Below, in pieces: positions 62,326-64,000 of a DNA stretch of 64,000 nucleotides. Source of the stretch: Achromobacter piechaudii NBRC 102461. Its GTDB lineage: Bacteria; Pseudomonadota; Gammaproteobacteria; Burkholderiales; Burkholderiaceae_B. The notes under the pieces are model-generated. The model had not been told where the DNA came from, searched no databases, and saw only the letters and a list, made by a program, of their open reading frames with translations. A program made the position numbers and the translations under genes. The DNA is taken from positions 186,001 to 250,000 of the forward strand of contig NZ_BCTK01000015.1 of NCBI RefSeq assembly GCF_001571245.1, written 5' to 3'. Numbering within the stretch: the stretch's first letter is position 1; each line of letters opens with the position of its first letter.

Positions 62326-64000
62326 ATGTCTCAGATACCCCGCAAATTGCGCAGCCAGAAATGGTTCGACGACCCCTCGCACGCCGATATGACGGCGATC
62401 TACGTCGAGCGCTACCTTAACTACGGCCTGACGCGTCAGGAGCTGCAATCCGGGCGGCCGATCATCGGCATCGCCCAGACCGGCAGCGACCTGGCGCCCT
62501 GCAACCGGCATCACCTGGCGCTGGCCGAGCGCATCAAGGCGGGTATCCGCGACGCGGGTGGCATTCCGATGGAGTTCCCGGTGCATCCGCTGGCCGAGCA
62601 AGGCCGGCGGCCCACCGCCGCACTGGACCGGAACCTGGCCTACCTGGGCCTGGTCGAGATCCTGCACGGCTATCCGCTGGACGGCGTGGTGCTGACCACC
62701 GGTTGCGACAAGACCACGCCCGCCTGCCTGATGGCCGCCGCCACCGTCGACCTGCCCGCCATCGTGCTGTCGGGCGGGCCGATGCTGGACGGCTGGCACG
62801 ACGGCCAGCGGGTGGGCTCCGGTACGGTCATCTGGCATGCGCGCAACCTCATGGCGGCGGGCAAGCTGGACTACGAAGGCTTCATGACCTTGGCCACCGC
62901 GTCCTCGCCATCGGTGGGCCACTGCAACACCATGGGCACCGCGCTGTCCATGAATTCGCTGGCCGAAGCGCTGGGCATGTCGCTGCCCACCTGCGCCAGC
63001 ATTCCCGCGCCTTACCGCGAACGCGCACAGATGGCCTACGCCACCGGCATGCGTATCTGCGATATGGTGCGCGAAGATCTGCGCCCATCGAAAATCCTGA
63101 CGCGCGAGGCGTTCGAGAACGCCATCGTCGTGGCCTCGGCGCTGGGCGCGTCCAGCAACTGTCCGCCCCACCTGATCGCCATGGCGCGCCATGCCGGCAT
63201 CGACCTGAGCCTGGACGACTGGCAACGCCTGGGCGAAGACGTGCCGCTGCTGGTCAATTGCGTACCGGCCGGCGAGCACCTGGGCGAAGGCTTTCACCGC
63301 GCGGGCGGCGTGCCCGCCGTGATGCACGAATTGCTGGTGGCCGGCCGACTGCACGCGGATTGCCCGACCGTGTCGGGCCGCAGCATCGGCGACATCGCCG
63401 CCGCATCCAAGACCCGCGACACCGACGTCATCCGACCCTGCGACGCGCCGCTCAAGCACCGGGCCGGCTTCATCGTGCTGTCCGGCAACTTCTTTGACAG
63501 CGCCATCATCAAGATGTCGGTGGTGGGCGAAGCGTTCCGCCGCACCTATCTGTCCGAGCCCGGTTCAGAAAACGCGTTCGAAGCACGCGCCATCGTCTTC
63601 GAAGGCCCCGAGGACTATCACGCCCGCATCGAAGACCCGTCGCTGAACATCGACGAACACTGCATCCTGGTGATACGCGGCGCCGGCACCGTCGGTTATC
63701 CGGGCAGCGCGGAAGTGGTGAACATGGCCCCGCCCTCGCACCTGATCAAGCGCGGCGTAGACTCGTTGCCTTGTCTGGGAGACGGGCGGCAAAGCGGCAC
63801 CTCGGCCAGCCCCTCCATCCTGAACATGTCGCCCGAAGCCGCCGTGGGCGGCGGACTGGCGCTGCTGCGTACCGGCGACAAGATCCGCGTCGATTTGAAT
63901 CAGCGCAGCGTGACGGCTTTGGTCGACGATGCGGAAATGGAACGGCGCAAGCAGGAACCGCCCTACCAGGCGCCCGCTTCGCAGACGCCGTGGCAGGAGA
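62326..64000 (+). CDS. IlvD/Edd-family dehydratase, D-xylonate dehydratase (XylD)-like (partial)
   Basis: Iron-sulfur and Mg-dependent sugar-acid dehydratase. 558 codons are visible, and the last few tens of residues lie outside the window. Cluster cysteines: C59 (APCNRHH), C127 (TTGCDKTTPAC) and C200 (GHCNTMGT). The opening RKLRSQKWFDDPSHADMTAIY and the IPAPYRERAQMAYATG block resemble remembered Caulobacter XylD more than arabinonate dehydratase or IlvD. It turns an aldonate into a 2-keto-3-deoxy acid. It is cotranscribed with the TRAP genes under the LacI-type operator. Exact sugar specificity is uncertain. Confidence 0.9.
   Translation, partial: MSQIPRKLRSQKWFDDPSHADMTAIYVERYLNYGLTRQELQSGRPIIGIAQTGSDLAPCNRHHLALAERIKAGIRDAGGIPMEFPVHPLAEQGRRPTAALDRNLAYLGLVEILHGYPLDGVVLTTGCDKTTPACLMAAATVDLPAIVLSGGPMLDGWHDGQRVGSGTVIWHARNLMAAGKLDYEGFMTLATASSPSVGHCNTMGTALSMNSLAEALGMSLPTCASIPAPYRERAQMAYATGMRICDMVREDLRPSKILTREAFENAIVVASALGASSNCPPHLIAMARHAGIDLSLDDWQRLGEDVPLLVNCVPAGEHLGEGFHRAGGVPAVMHELLVAGRLHADCPTVSGRSIGDIAAASKTRDTDVIRPCDAPLKHRAGFIVLSGNFFDSAIIKMSVVGEAFRRTYLSEPGSENAFEARAIVFEGPEDYHARIEDPSLNIDEHCILVIRGAGTVGYPGSAEVVNMAPPSHLIKRGVDSLPCLGDGRQSGTSASPSILNMSPEAAVGGGLALLRTGDKIRVDLNQRSVTALVDDAEMERRKQEPPYQAPASQTPWQE

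Overview
The window is a GC-rich chromosomal segment of a betaproteobacterium, most likely Alcaligenaceae (Achromobacter/Bordetella group). Supporting signs are a Bug-family periplasmic binding protein, the neighbourhoods comM-ubiK-(lipoprotein)-glnK-amtB and gshB-EIIA(Man)-HPr-EI, the ihfA-MerR-tRNA-Pro end of the pheST cluster, and protein sequences that read like that family. I see no prophage, insertion sequence, integrase or CRISPR array. The window opens inside one gene (an Fsr-type efflux pump) and closes inside another (a XylD-type sugar-acid dehydratase).

Layout. 1-13 kb: fosmidomycin-resistance-type efflux with a divergent AraC regulator, PBP1A, a PPP-family phosphatase, a PepSY iron-related membrane protein, an aldo/keto reductase, an Atm1-type ABC exporter with a Rieske protein, and a bile-acid/Na+ symporter-family protein with a divergent LysR. 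13-28 kb: mostly small metabolic, transport and hypothetical genes (N-formylglutamate amidohydrolase plus Bug protein, LysR, AGE epimerase, TauE/SafE and EamA transporters, Lrp, SYLF lipoprotein, aspartoacylase-like protein, GNAT, PhzF, an alpha/beta hydrolase). 28-45 kb: the information-processing and nitrogen core. Reading leftward are thrS-infC, gshB-EIIA-ptsH-ptsI, comM, rpmI-rplT-pheS-pheT-ihfA-merR and tRNA-Pro. Only glnK-amtB reads rightward, from a sigma-54 promoter. 45-50 kb: an RcsB/BvgA-like response regulator, hemN and a GntR regulator. 48-58 kb: a catabolic locus (GntR, M20-type carbamoylase, dipeptide-type ABC importer, cupin, acetylpolyamine-amidohydrolase-like deacetylase, EamA exporter). 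58-64 kb: a LacI-controlled TRAP transporter with a sugar-acid dehydratase.

Most notable regulatory structures. (1) The thrS leader carries a short ORF with three consecutive threonine codons, a possible pausing hairpin around them, and an intrinsic terminator 53 nt before thrS, which is the architecture of ribosome-mediated attenuation. (2) Upstream of the aldo/keto reductase, the minus strand encodes two interleaved perfect 7-bp stems (H-type pseudoknot topology) followed by a hairpin and six U residues, which looks like an uncharacterised leader element or a short sRNA of about 85 nt. (3) glnK-amtB and the peptide-type ABC operon share a sigma-54 -24/-12 element with GG-N10-GC spacing, plus upstream GCACC/GGTGC half-sites at nearly the same distance, so both probably belong to one NtrC regulon. 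(4) infC appears to start at an AUC codon, and about 9 kb of other genes separate it from rpmI, which has its own promoter and a long repeat-bearing leader.

All calls come from reading the sequence and from remembered family features. No database search or folding program was run.
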